Assembly: GCF_030656115.1 (NCBI RefSeq)
Contig: NZ_JAUSOO010000155.1
Span: 1 to 48,222 of the forward strand
DNA from: Hydrogenophaga sp.
GTDB lineage: Bacteria > Pseudomonadota > Gammaproteobacteria > Burkholderiales > Burkholderiaceae_C
DNA length: 48,222 nucleotides
Direction of reading: 5' to 3'
Shown here: piece after piece, positions 1 through 8,422 of the stretch
Layout: every line of letters starts with the position of its first letter
Position numbering within the stretch: position 1 is the first letter of the stretch
Program-made: the position numbers and the translations under genes
The notes under the pieces: model-generated
The model's database searches: none
What the model was told of the DNA's origin: nothing
What the model saw: only the letters and a program-made list of their open reading frames with translations

Positions 1-13
1 CACCCAGGAATTC

Positions 14-688
14 ATGTCCCGCAAACCCACCAAAGGCTATTTCGTCCGTGGCCAGTTCGTCGCCATCGGCAGCGAATTGGACCTTGAGCTCAAGCGCGAG
101 CTCAAGGGCTCGGTCGACATGAGCAAGACCGACCTGAAAAAGTACAGCGACCGGCTACAGGAACTGGGCGAAAGCCTGCTGACCCTGCGCGCCGACCTGA
201 TGAAGCGGCTCGACCTGTCGGAAAAGCTGGTGGACGCAGTGGCCGAGGCCAAGCGCATCACCAACTTTGAAGGCCGCCGCCGCCAGATGCAGTTCATCGG
301 CAAGCTCATGCGCGGCCTGCCCGAGGACACCATTGCCGCCGTGGAAGCCGCGCTGGACGAGCAAAACAAGGGCTCGGCCAAAGGCACGCTGTCGCTGCAC
401 CAGGCAGAGCAGTGGCGCGACCAGCTGATTGCCGACGACGATGCGCTGACCCGCTGGCTGCAACTGGACACCGACGCCGATGTGCAGCAACTGCGTGCTC
501 TCATTCGCCAGGCACGCAAAGATGCACAGGCACCACAGGCCCAGGAACAGCCTGGCGAAGCGGTGCGCCACGGCAAGGCTTACCGCGAAGTCTTCCAGCT
601 GGTCAAAGCCGTGCTGACGCGCCAGAACGCCAATGACAGCGCCGACGCCGCCGACGATGGCGCCCTTGAAGAAAACGAACAACCATGA
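14..688 (+). CDS. darP: Ribosome-associated protein DarP/YjgA (DUF615)
   Basis: This 224-residue protein matches the DarP (YjgA, DUF615) family, which binds the pre-50S subunit and helps late maturation of the large ribosomal subunit. The family is seen in the charged, helical N-terminal half (SKTDLKKYSDRLQELGESL) and the strongly conserved ITNFEGRRRQMQFIGKLMR segment around residues 80-100. The C-terminal tail is acidic and low in complexity, which is common in this family. An AGGA motif lies 5 bases before the ATG at 14, so the gene appears complete. Its TGA overlaps the ATG of the next gene by 4 bases (ATGA), which suggests translational coupling with mog. The assignment is by family resemblance; the role is known from Escherichia coli. 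Confidence 0.93.
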   Translation: MSRKPTKGYFVRGQFVAIGSELDLELKRELKGSVDMSKTDLKKYSDRLQELGESLLTLRADLMKRLDLSEKLVDAVAEAKRITNFEGRRRQMQFIGKLMRGLPEDTIAAVEAALDEQNKGSAKGTLSLHQAEQWRDQLIADDDALTRWLQLDTDADVQQLRALIRQARKDAQAPQAQEQPGEAVRHGKAYREVFQLVKAVLTRQNANDSADAADDGALEENEQP

Positions 689-1284
689 ACGACGCTCTGC
701 AACCCGAGCCGGTGCGCATTGGCATTGTGTCCATCAGCGACCGCGCCAGCACGGGCGTGTACGAAGACAAGGGCCTGCCCGCGCTGCAAGACTGGCTCAC
801 GCGCGCGCTGAAAAACCCCATCAGCTTCGAGCCGCGCCTGATACCCGACGAGGTGGACCGCATCAGCGCCACGCTGATAGAGCTGGTCGACGCGGGCTGC
901 TCGCTGGTGCTCACCACCGGCGGCACCGGCCCCGCGCTGCGCGACGTGACGCCCGAAGCCACGCTGGCAGTGGCCCACAAGGAAATGCCCGGTTTTGGCG
1001 AGCAGATGCGCCAGATCAGCCTCACGTTTGTGCCCACCGCCATCCTGTCGCGCCAGGTCGCGGTGGTCCGTGACCGCAGCCTCATCATCAACCTGCCCGG
1101 CCAGCCCAAGGCGATTGCCGAAACGCTGGAAGGCCTGAAAAACGCCGATGGCACGCAGAAGGTGAACGGCATCTTTGCCGCCGTGCCGTATTGCATCGAC
1201 CTGATTGGCGGCCCGTACCTGGAAACGAACGACGACGTTTGCAAAGGCTTTCGCCCCAAATCGGCCGTGCGCCCGGCCCGCTGA
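685..1284 (+). CDS. mog: Molybdopterin adenylyltransferase MogA
   Basis: The 199-residue product belongs to the MogA/MoaB family, which adenylylates molybdopterin with ATP before molybdenum insertion into the cofactor. It starts with the family strand IGIVSISDRASTGVYEDKG and contains the glycine-rich LVLTTGGTGPALRDVTPEAT segment (about residues 73-92), which binds the molybdopterin/AMP phosphate. NLPGQPKAIAETLE near residue 137 is also typical, and the length is normal for bacterial MogA. The start codon overlaps the darP stop (ATGA). No other molybdenum cofactor genes are in the window, so the pairing with darP is probably only one of shared transcription. Confidence 0.94.
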   Translation: MNDALQPEPVRIGIVSISDRASTGVYEDKGLPALQDWLTRALKNPISFEPRLIPDEVDRISATLIELVDAGCSLVLTTGGTGPALRDVTPEATLAVAHKEMPGFGEQMRQISLTFVPTAILSRQVAVVRDRSLIINLPGQPKAIAETLEGLKNADGTQKVNGIFAAVPYCIDLIGGPYLETNDDVCKGFRPKSAVRPAR

Positions 1285-1352
1285 GCCCGCGATGCGCCGG
1301 GGTCGTGCCCACGACCCACGGCCAGCTTTAAGACACCCTCGGGGAAATCCAC

Positions 1353-2348
1353 ATGCCTGTCTACCGCTGCAACCAGTGCGGTCATATCAGTGAATCGTCC
1401 GTGGCAGGCACCCAGGTGCCCTGCGCCGCCTGCCAAACACCCTGTTCCGTGTTCGACACCGCGTTCTACGTCCGCAAGGTGATCGAACGCTACGCCGCGG
1501 CGGTGCGAGAAATCAAGGCACTGAAGGCGGAGGATCAGCGCAACGCCGACAACGAGCCTGCGCCCACCGCTGACGAGCCATCCGCTGCCGATGAGGCCGG
1601 CAGCGTAGGCAGCAACGAAAATCTCGCCACCGCCGCGCAGCACGCGCCGATCGAAAAGTGGCTCAAGGCCCGCCAGATCGAGGCCCAGTTCGACCACAGC
1701 ACCGTGGACACCAGTGGCTACTTCGACGAGGCCGCGCAGCAACTCGGACGGCGTTACGACCTGTTCGGCGAACTCGTCCAGCGCGTGGCCTTTGCTTACC
1801 GTAAGAGCCACACCGGTCTGAACATCGACCTCACCGGTCTGGCCCAGAAGGACGTCCAGGAGCTCACCACCCTGTGCCGGCAGCTGTACAGCCACACACT
1901 GTTCGCCCGCTACCACTACCAGAAGGTGGAAAAAGTGGTGCGCCTTACGCTGCAGTCCGCGCCCAAGGTGCGCCAGTTCTTTGAAGGCGCCTGGCTGGAG
2001 TGGTATGCCTTGCTGGAATTGCTGGAAGTCCTTCAGCAGCGCAAGCTGGGTTTTTCGTGTGCGCGAAGCGTGAAAGTGCTGTTTCCGAACGAGGACGTGC
2101 ATGAACTGGATGTGGTGGCCCTGCCGGCCGGCCAATCCCCGATCTGCATCGAATGCAAGTCGGGCGAGTTCCGCCGCGACATCGACAAATACCAGCGCCT
2201 GCGCAAACGGCTGGGTATCGAGCGCAGCCGCTTCGTGATCTGCTCGACCGACATCACCGACGACCAAGCCAGCAGCCTCACCGCCATGTACGACCTCACC
2301 TTCGTGAGCCTTCAGTCTCTGCCCCGCTATCTCGCCAGCATCGTCTGA
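1353..2348 (+). CDS. Zinc-ribbon protein with a PD-(D/E)XK nuclease-like C-terminal domain
   Basis: I do not recognise a named family for this 331-residue protein. Residues 6-30 hold two cysteine pairs (CNQC and CAAC) of a zinc ribbon. A charged low-complexity linker covers about residues 50-95, followed by a helical region. The C-terminal third has the pattern of the PD-(D/E)XK nuclease superfamily: Asp253 in HELDVVAL, then Glu267 and Lys269 in ICIECKSGE, followed by basic helices and a Rossmann-like RFVICSTDITDD strand. The phrase FFEGAWLEWYALLELL just before it resembles the nuclease domains of DUF1887/Card1-like proteins. A nuclease function is inferred from this pattern only. It sits between mog and slyD in an otherwise housekeeping stretch, 68 bases after mog, and is not obviously in a defence locus. 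Confidence 0.75.
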   Translation: MPVYRCNQCGHISESSVAGTQVPCAACQTPCSVFDTAFYVRKVIERYAAAVREIKALKAEDQRNADNEPAPTADEPSAADEAGSVGSNENLATAAQHAPIEKWLKARQIEAQFDHSTVDTSGYFDEAAQQLGRRYDLFGELVQRVAFAYRKSHTGLNIDLTGLAQKDVQELTTLCRQLYSHTLFARYHYQKVEKVVRLTLQSAPKVRQFFEGAWLEWYALLELLEVLQQRKLGFSCARSVKVLFPNEDVHELDVVALPAGQSPICIECKSGEFRRDIDKYQRLRKRLGIERSRFVICSTDITDDQASSLTAMYDLTFVSLQSLPRYLASIV

Positions 2349-2360
2349 CCACCACCCTGA

Positions 2361-2846
2361 ATGAACCCCATGAAAATCACCAAAGACACCGTTGTCACCA
2401 TCACCTTCCGCGCCACCGACGCCCAGGGCAAATTGCTAGAAGACGGCAAGGAACCCCGCGCCTACCTGCACGGCGGTTACAACAACACCCTGCCGGGCAT
2501 TGAAAAGGCGCTGGAAGGCCAGGAAAAAGGCTTTGCGGCCACGCTGGTGTTGCCACCTGAAGACGCCTTTGGCGTGCGCGATGAAAGTCTGGTCACGAGC
2601 ATCGCCAAAAAGGACTTTCCACCCGGCGTGAAGGTGGGCGGCCAGTTGCAAGGCGTGGACGACCAGGGTCGCGAACAGGTGTTCACCGTGATGAAGATCA
2701 AGGGCGACACGGTGCTGCTGGACGGCAACCACCCACTGGCTGGCGAGGTGCTGCACTTCGCGGTGAAAGTGGTGGATGTGCAGCCGGCCAGTGCCGAAGA
2801 GGTGGCGCATGGCCACGCGCACGGCGCCCACGGCCACCATCACTGA
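2361..2846 (+). CDS. slyD: FKBP-type peptidyl-prolyl isomerase SlyD
   Basis: This 161-residue protein is an SlyD-type FKBP: a cytoplasmic prolyl isomerase and chaperone that also binds metal, best known for nickel delivery to hydrogenases. The N-terminal FKBP half (KITKDTVVTITFRATDAQG), the insert-in-flap segment around GVRDESLVTSIAKKDFP, and the return to the FKBP fold at NHPLAGEVLHFAVKVVDV are all recognisable. The tail is histidine-rich (HGHAHGAHGHHH), as expected for the metal-binding C-terminus. Translation could start at 2361 (MNPMKI) or at 2370 (MKITKD), which matches the usual family start better; neither has a clear Shine-Dalgarno sequence. It is convergent with cysE. Confidence 0.93.
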   Translation: MNPMKITKDTVVTITFRATDAQGKLLEDGKEPRAYLHGGYNNTLPGIEKALEGQEKGFAATLVLPPEDAFGVRDESLVTSIAKKDFPPGVKVGGQLQGVDDQGREQVFTVMKIKGDTVLLDGNHPLAGEVLHFAVKVVDVQPASAEEVAHGHAHGAHGHHH

Positions 2847-2851
2847 TCCTG

Positions 2852-2873
2852 CCTGCGGCGCAGGGGTGGTTTT
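2852..2873 (+). terminator. Possible weak terminator between convergent slyD and cysE
   Basis: CCTGC and GCAGG form a short stem with a 3-base loop just after the slyD stop, followed by a G/T stretch with four T. The stem is short and the T tract is poor and displaced, so this is only a candidate. Confidence 0.3.
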
Positions 2874-3645
2874 ACTTCCCCACCAGTTGGTTCAGCTTGT
2901 CCGCCTCAAAGCACTCGCTGCGCGCCGCGTCTGCCGGTACGCAGTCGCCCTTTTGCTGCTGGGAGAGCGTTTCAATCGCCTTCCACAGCAGGGCAATCTG
3001 GTGCTCTTGGCCGGCAGCGCTGTCGATCAAGCCGCGCATGGCTTGTGAGAGCGGATCGTCTTCCTGCGTGATGCCGTAGGCCTGAAATTTGGGCTTGGCG
3101 TCTTCCATCACATCGGCGCTTTCACCGGCTTTGCTCTGGATGATGCGCGCCGGAATGCCCACCGCCGTGGCGCCCGGCGGCACCGGTTTGATGACCACGG
3201 CGTTGCTGCCGATCTTGGCGCCGTCGCCCACCACAAAGCCGCCCAGCACCTTGGCGCCTGCGCTCACCACCACGTTTTTGCCCAGCGTGGGGTGGCGTTT
3301 GGTGCCTTTGTAGAGCGAGGTGCCGCCCAGTGTGACACCCTGGTAAATGGTGCAGCCGTCGCCAATTTCGGCGGTTTCGCCAACCACCACACCCATGGCG
3401 TGGTCAAAAAACACCCGCTCGCCGACCTTGGCGCCGGGGTGAATCTCAATGCCGGTGAGCCAGCGTGCCAGGTGGGAAATAAACCGACCCGGCCACTTCA
3501 GGCCATGCGTCCAGCACCAGTGCGCTGGGCGGTGCAGCCACACAGCGTGCAGCCCGGGGTAGCAGGTGATGACTTCCCAGGTGCTGCGGGCGGCGGGGTC
3601 GCGTTCAAGAACGCACTGGATGTCGGAGCGGATGCGTGAAAACAT
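2872..3645 (-). CDS. cysE: Serine O-acetyltransferase CysE
   Basis: The 257-residue product is a serine acetyltransferase, which makes O-acetylserine from serine and acetyl-CoA in the first step of cysteine synthesis. The left-handed beta-helix hexapeptide repeats run through about residues 66-170 (IEIHPGAKVGERVFFDHAMG, VVVGETAEIGDGCTIYQGVT, LGGTSLYKGTKRHPTLG). The active-site DHAMG and ETAEIG segments and the acetyl-CoA loop around TKRHPTLG are intact, followed by the family PPGATAVGIPARI phrase. The C-terminal tail of roughly 70 residues is longer than in enteric CysE, but this is usual in betaproteobacteria. It starts 9 bases after trmJ on the same strand, so the two are probably co-transcribed. 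Confidence 0.95.
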   Translation of the reverse strand: MFSRIRSDIQCVLERDPAARSTWEVITCYPGLHAVWLHRPAHWCWTHGLKWPGRFISHLARWLTGIEIHPGAKVGERVFFDHAMGVVVGETAEIGDGCTIYQGVTLGGTSLYKGTKRHPTLGKNVVVSAGAKVLGGFVVGDGAKIGSNAVVIKPVPPGATAVGIPARIIQSKAGESADVMEDAKPKFQAYGITQEDDPLSQAMRGLIDSAAGQEHQIALLWKAIETLSQQQKGDCVPADAARSECFEADKLNQLVGK

Positions 3646-3654
3646 GCGGTCAGT

Positions 3655-4416
3655 CTATCGCTTTGCCTTGGCGGCCATTTGCAGCATGGCTTTGGCAACA
3701 CCGCGCAGGATGTGGATTTCTTCGTCGGTGGGTGCCGCGCGGTTGAACAGCTGGTTCAGGCGTGGCATGAGCTTTTTGGGCGCGGCAGGGTCTAAAAAAT
3801 CCACCGCCACCAAGGCCTGTTCCAGGTGTGTGAGCATGCCTGCCAGCGCATGGGCGTCGGCGGCGGGGCGTGCGGGCTCGGCGGGTGGCAAGGCAAAGCC
3901 GCCGAGGGCCTGGCGCCAGTCATAGGCAATCAGCTGCACCGCAGCGGCCAGGTTGAGGGAGCCAAAGTGCGGGTCGGTCGGAATGCTCAGGCAGGCGTGG
4001 CAGCGGTACACGTCTTCGTTGCGCATGCCAAAGCGCTCGGAGCCAAACAAGAAGGCCACACCACCGGGCCGGTTGGATGGTGCTGCGTCGAGTGCCCCTG
4101 GAGCCTGGGCCAGCAAGGCTGCAAAGTGTTCGCGCGGCGCGCGGGTGGGCGGGCCAAAGTCGCGTGGGGTCATGGCGGTGGCGCACAGGTGGTCCATGCC
4201 GTCGAGCGCTTCGTCCAGCGTGTCCACGATGCGGGCTTTGGCCAGCACGTCGTTGGCCCCGCTGGCGCGTTGGATGGTTTCTTCGCGCCGCAGCACATTG
4301 GCCCAACGCGGGGCCACCAGCACCAGGTCGTCAAAGCCCATGACCTTCATGGCGCGGGCCACCGCGCCCACGTTGCCGGCGTGGCTGGTTTGGATCAGAA
4401 CAAAACGGGAATGCAT
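3655..4416 (-). CDS. trmJ: tRNA (cytidine/uridine-2'-O-)-methyltransferase TrmJ
   Basis: This is a SPOUT-class RNA 2'-O-methyltransferase of the TrmJ type, which methylates the ribose of position 32 in tRNAs using S-adenosylmethionine. The start MHSRFVLIQTSHAGNVGAVAR is typical, and the knotted C-terminal part shows VAFLFGSERFGMRNEDVYRC and IPTDPHFGSLNLAAAVQLIAYDW, the SAM-binding loops of the family. The open frame continues upstream of the chosen ATG at 4416, but that extension covers a C-rich/G-rich repeat and is not protein-like, so I take 4416 as the start (253 residues). It lies directly upstream of cysE on the minus strand and is divergent from suhB. Confidence 0.92.
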   Translation of the reverse strand: MHSRFVLIQTSHAGNVGAVARAMKVMGFDDLVLVAPRWANVLRREETIQRASGANDVLAKARIVDTLDEALDGMDHLCATAMTPRDFGPPTRAPREHFAALLAQAPGALDAAPSNRPGGVAFLFGSERFGMRNEDVYRCHACLSIPTDPHFGSLNLAAAVQLIAYDWRQALGGFALPPAEPARPAADAHALAGMLTHLEQALVAVDFLDPAAPKKLMPRLNQLFNRAAPTDEEIHILRGVAKAMLQMAAKAKR

Positions 4417-4424
4417 AAGGGTTC

Positions 4425-4490
4425 CCCCTGCGCCACTTCGCGCCGCCCCCCAAGGGGGGCCACACCAGCAAGCCCGGCAAAGACGGTTCT
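4425..4490. repeat. C-rich/G-rich palindromic intergenic repeat
   Basis: The stretch between trmJ and suhB contains a strong hairpin (GCCCCCC at 4445-4451, then AA, then GGGGGGC at 4454-4460) in a context (CCCTGCGCCACTTCGCGCC ... CCACACCAGCAAG) that resembles a dispersed intergenic element common in Comamonadaceae genomes. The remaining 150 bases up to suhB should carry the two divergent promoters, but I see no convincing boxes. Confidence 0.5.
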
Positions 4491-4649
4491 GCGGTGTGCT
4501 GGCGCGGTGCGTGGTCGGCAAAGATGGGGGTGTTGTGTTGAAACGGTAAAATCCGGTATTGTCGCCGCCCCGTATCGCCTGGGGCCCAGCCTTCCCGCTC
4601 TTCCACTGTCACGCGAGCCGCCCTGCGGCCGCGCAAAGGTTTACAACGT

Positions 4650-5606
4650 ATGTCGTCCACACTCCACCCCATGCTCAACGTGGCCATCAAGGCCGCACGT
4701 ACCGCCGGTACCATCATCAACCGCGCCGCGCTGGACGTGGAGTCCGTCCGGGTGTCTGCCAAGCAGACCAACGACTTTGTGACCGAGGTGGACCATGCGG
4801 CCGAAGCCGCCATCATCGACACCCTGCTCACCGCTTATCCCGACCACGCCATCTGGGCCGAAGAGTCGGGCCAACGCCCGGGCAAACACGGCGGTGCCGA
4901 CCATGTCTGGATCATCGACCCGCTGGACGGCACCACCAACTTCATCCACGGTTTTCCGGTGTACTGCGTGAGCATTGCGCTCATGGTGGGCAACAAGCTG
5001 GAACAGGCCGTGGTGTACGACCCGAGCCGCAACGACCTGTTTTGTGCCACCAAAGGGCGTGGCGCCTACATGAACGACCGCCGCATCCGCGTGGCCAAAC
5101 GCATCGCCCTGCGCGACTGCCTGCTCTCCACCGGCTTCCCGTTCCGTCCGGGCGACGCTTTTCAAACCTATATGCAAATGTTGGGCGATGTGATGCCCAA
5201 GTGCGCCGGTGTGCGCCGCCCCGGCTCCGCCGCACTGGACCTGGCCTATGTGGCCGCAGGTTTTACCGACGGCTTTTTTGAAATGGGCCTGTCGCCCTGG
5301 GACGTGGCCGCTGGCGCGCTGCTGGTGACCGAGGCCGGCGGCCTGGTCGGCAACTTCACCGGCGAGTCCAACTTCCTGGAGCAAAAGGAATGCATGGCCG
5401 CCAACCCGAAGATTTACGGCCAGCTGGTCGGCATCACATCCAGGTACAGCAAGTTCGCCAGCGCGGGCGACAAAGCCGCGCTGCGCCAGTCTCTGAAAAA
5501 ATCGGGTGCTGAACCGGTTGCTGAAGCCGACGCCGAGACCCCAGAAGCCAGCGCACCCACCGCCACGCCTGCGGCAGGCCATGCGTCGGACGCTGCGCCG
5601 TTTTAA
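4650..5606 (+). CDS. suhB: Inositol monophosphatase family protein SuhB
   Basis: The protein belongs to the Mg-dependent inositol monophosphatase family; in E. coli SuhB also joins the ribosomal RNA transcription antitermination complex. The metal-binding residues are in place: Glu71 in WAEESG and Asp90/Asp93 in IIDPLDGTTNFIHGFP, with the C-terminal WDVAAGALLVTEAGG motif containing the last metal aspartate. At 318 residues it is longer than the usual 260-270 because of an alanine/proline-rich tail after about residue 265 (EADAETPEASAPTATPAAG), which looks disordered. There is an in-frame ATG at 4650 and a second at 4671; I keep the first. It is divergent from trmJ. Confidence 0.93.
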   Translation: MSSTLHPMLNVAIKAARTAGTIINRAALDVESVRVSAKQTNDFVTEVDHAAEAAIIDTLLTAYPDHAIWAEESGQRPGKHGGADHVWIIDPLDGTTNFIHGFPVYCVSIALMVGNKLEQAVVYDPSRNDLFCATKGRGAYMNDRRIRVAKRIALRDCLLSTGFPFRPGDAFQTYMQMLGDVMPKCAGVRRPGSAALDLAYVAAGFTDGFFEMGLSPWDVAAGALLVTEAGGLVGNFTGESNFLEQKECMAANPKIYGQLVGITSRYSKFASAGDKAALRQSLKKSGAEPVAEADAETPEASAPTATPAAGHASDAAPF

Positions 5607-5660
5607 CCATTTGACAGACCACGGGAAGTGAGCACGGGCCGGATGCGCCTCGGTCACGCC

Positions 5661-5781
5661 AGCCCCCATCCCAACCTTCCCCCAGAGGGGGAAGGGGCAA
5701 GACACGCCTTGGGCACAGCGCTTGAGCGTGGGCATGTCTGGCTCCCTCCCCCGCTGAGGGAGGGTTGGGGTGGGGGCTCTC
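5661..5781. repeat. Pair of 41-bp inverted C-rich/G-rich repeats upstream of mutS
   Basis: Two imperfect copies of a roughly 41-base element lie in opposite orientation, at 5661-5702 and 5740-5781. The first reads AGCCCCCATCCCAACCTTCC onward, and the second is its near reverse complement. Each copy is itself a hairpin (CTTCCCCC-AGA-GGGGGAAG in the first, CCCTCCC-CCGCTGA-GGGAGGG in the second). Together they could form a large cruciform or act as a bidirectional terminator between suhB and mutS. Similar sequences occur between genes in many Burkholderiales. Confidence 0.7.
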
Positions 5782-5809
5782 CCGCGTTGTTTAACTTGAG
5801 ACACATGCT

Positions 5810-8422
5810 TTGACCGCCCCGCTGGACAAACACACCCCCATGATGCAGCAGTACCTGGCCATCAAGGCCGGGTACCCGAACACGCTGGTGTTCTACCGCA
5901 TGGGCGATTTTTACGAGCTGTTTTTTGGCGATGCCGAAAAAGCCTCGCGCTTGCTCGACATCACACTGACGCAGCGCGGCCAGTCGGCGGGCGAGCCGGT
6001 GGTCATGGCGGGCGTGCCGTTCCATTCGGTGGACAGCTACCTGGCCCGGCTGATCAAGCTGGGCGAGTCGGTGGCGCTGTGCGAGCAGGTGGGCGATGTG
6101 GCCACGGCCAAAGGCCCGGTGGAGCGCAAGGTGGTGCGGGTGGTGACACCCGGCACGCTGACCGACACCGAGCTGCTGTCGGACAAAAGCGAAGCCTTGC
6201 TGATGGCGGTGCACCCCGGCGCGCGCACCGGCTGTGGCCTGGCCTGGATGTCGGTCACGCAGGGCATTGTGTTTCTGGCGCAGTGTGCCAGCAGCGAACT
6301 GGCCGACTGGGTGGCGCGCATCGGCCCCGGCGAGCTGCTGTACAGCGCCGAGGTATCGCCCGCGTTTGAGAAACACCTGCAAACCCTGGCCAGCCAGCCC
6401 ACTGCGGCGGGCGCGCGGCTGGTGGCGGTGTTGCGCCCGGCCTGGGCGTTTGACGCGGCCCTGGGCGAACGCAAGCTGCTGGAACAGCTGCAAGCCGCCA
6501 GCCTGGCCGCCTGGGACGCGCAAGACCTGCCCGACGCCCACGCCGCCGCCGCCGCGCTGCTGGATTACGCCGAACACACGCAGGGCCGCGCACTCACCCA
6601 TGTGAAGAGCCTGAAGGTGGCGCGCACCGACGAGCTGATCGACCTGCCGCAGAACACCCGGCGCAACCTGGAACTGACCCACACCCTGCGCGGCGAAACC
6701 AGCCCCACGCTGTTTTCATTGCTCGACGTGTGCTGCACCGGCATGGGCAGCCGCATGCTGCGCAGCTGGCTGCTGGAACCCCCGCGCCAGCGCGCCACCG
6801 CCCGCGCCCGCCTGGGCGCCGTGGGCACGCTGCGCGCGGGCCTGTGGCACAGCCTGCGCCAGGCGCTCAAAGGCGCCAGCGATGTGGAACGCATCACCGC
6901 GCGCACGGCACTGCGCCAGGTGCGCCCGCGCGAACTGGTGGGCCTGGGTTTGACGCTGGCACGGGCACAACAACTGGCGCAACTGCTGGGCACACCCAGC
7001 GGTTTGCTGGGTCAACTGGCTGCCGATTTGCAACCGCCCACCGGCTGCGCTGAACTGCTGCACGCCGCCCTGTTGCCCGAGCCGGCCGCGCTGGTGCGCG
7101 ACGGCGGCGTGATCAACGACGGTTTTGATGCCGACCTGGACGAGCTGCGCGGCATACAGAACAACTGCGACGGCTTCCTGATTGAGCTGGAAGCCCGCGA
7201 ACGCGCCCGCACCGGCATTGCCAACTTGCGGGTGCAGTTCAACAAGGTGCACGGCTTATACATTGAAGTGACACAGGGCCAGGTGGACAAGGTGCCCGAC
7301 GACTACCGCCGCCGCCAGACCCTGAAAAACGCCGAGCGCTTCATCACGCCCGAGCTGAAAGCCTTCGAAGACAAAGCGCTCAGCGCGCAAGACCGGGCGC
7401 TGGCCCGCGAAAAATGGCTGTACGACCAGCTGCTGGACCAGTTGCAAAGCTTTGTGCAACCGCTCACGCAGCTGGCCCGCGCCATGGCCGCGCTGGACGC
7501 GCTGTGCGCGCTGGCCGAGCGCTCGCTCACGCTGGAGTGGACCGAGCCGCAGTTTGTGCCCGAACCCTGCATCGACATCCGCGGCGGGCGCCACCCGGTG
7601 GTGCAAGCGCGGCTGAACGAAACCAGCGGCGCCAGCTTCATGGCCAACGACACGGTGTTGGGGCCGAAACAGCGCATGCAGGTCATCACCGGCCCCAACA
7701 TGGGCGGCAAAAGCACCTACATGCGCCAGGTGGCGGTGATCGTGTTGCTGGCCAGCATGGGCAGCTACGTGCCCGCGCAGAGCTGCCGCCTGGGGCCGAT
7801 CGACGCCATCCACACCCGCATTGGCGCGGCCGACGACCTGGCCAACGCGCAGTCCACCTTCATGGTCGAAATGACCGAAGCGGCGCAGATATTGCACGCC
7901 GCCACGCCCAACAGCCTGGTGCTGATGGACGAGATTGGCCGCGGCACCTCCACCTTTGACGGCCTGGCCCTGGCCGGTGGCATTGCCACCCATCTGCACG
8001 ACAAGGCGCGCGCCTTCACCCTGTTTGCCACCCACTACTTCGAACTCACCGAATTCCCGGCCCACCACCACGCTGCGGTGAACGTGCACGTGAGCGCGGT
8101 CGAAAGCGGCAAGGGCGGCATTGTGTTTTTGCACCAGATCGAGCCCGGCCCGGCCAGCCGCAGCTACGGCATTCAGGTGGCCCGCCTGGCCGGTGTGCCC
8201 GCCAGCGTGGTGCAACACGCCCGCCACGCCCTCGCCGCGCTGGAAGCCCAGAGCGAAGAAAACCGCAGCCAGGTGGACCTGTTTGCCCCACCGCCGCTGA
8301 GCGCCGAACCCGAAACACACCCCCTGCAAGCCACCTTGCAGGGTATCAACCCCGACGCACTGAGCCCGCGCGAAGCGCTGGAACAGCTCTACCAACTCAA
8401 GCAACTCGCCGACAAAACATGA
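5810..8422 (+). CDS. mutS: DNA mismatch repair protein MutS
   Basis: The 870-residue product is a full-length MutS, the ATPase that recognises mismatches and recruits MutL. The mismatch-binding Phe-X-Glu motif is present as FYELFFGD near residue 34, after HTPMMQQYLAIK. The C-terminal ATPase has Walker A ITGPNMGGKSTYMRQVAV near residue 627, Walker B VLMDEIGRGTSTFDG and the ATHYFELTEF motif. The best start is the TTG at 5810, giving MTAPLDKHTPMMQQYL, which matches the family N-terminus. A nearby ATG at 5805 is out of frame, and the in-frame ATGs at 5840/5843 would remove conserved residues. The stop overlaps the start of the next gene by 4 bases (ATGA). Confidence 0.97.
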   Translation: MTAPLDKHTPMMQQYLAIKAGYPNTLVFYRMGDFYELFFGDAEKASRLLDITLTQRGQSAGEPVVMAGVPFHSVDSYLARLIKLGESVALCEQVGDVATAKGPVERKVVRVVTPGTLTDTELLSDKSEALLMAVHPGARTGCGLAWMSVTQGIVFLAQCASSELADWVARIGPGELLYSAEVSPAFEKHLQTLASQPTAAGARLVAVLRPAWAFDAALGERKLLEQLQAASLAAWDAQDLPDAHAAAAALLDYAEHTQGRALTHVKSLKVARTDELIDLPQNTRRNLELTHTLRGETSPTLFSLLDVCCTGMGSRMLRSWLLEPPRQRATARARLGAVGTLRAGLWHSLRQALKGASDVERITARTALRQVRPRELVGLGLTLARAQQLAQLLGTPSGLLGQLAADLQPPTGCAELLHAALLPEPAALVRDGGVINDGFDADLDELRGIQNNCDGFLIELEARERARTGIANLRVQFNKVHGLYIEVTQGQVDKVPDDYRRRQTLKNAERFITPELKAFEDKALSAQDRALAREKWLYDQLLDQLQSFVQPLTQLARAMAALDALCALAERSLTLEWTEPQFVPEPCIDIRGGRHPVVQARLNETSGASFMANDTVLGPKQRMQVITGPNMGGKSTYMRQVAVIVLLASMGSYVPAQSCRLGPIDAIHTRIGAADDLANAQSTFMVEMTEAAQILHAATPNSLVLMDEIGRGTSTFDGLALAGGIATHLHDKARAFTLFATHYFELTEFPAHHHAAVNVHVSAVESGKGGIVFLHQIEPGPASRSYGIQVARLAGVPASVVQHARHALAALEAQSEENRSQVDLFAPPPLSAEPETHPLQATLQGINPDALSPREALEQLYQLKQLADKT

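Noticed and set aside
603..2267. A long minus-strand open frame (554 codons) opposite darP, mog and the zinc-ribbon gene
   Set aside because: It is antisense to clear genes and its translation has no recognisable domain. Long antisense frames are expected in such GC-rich DNA.
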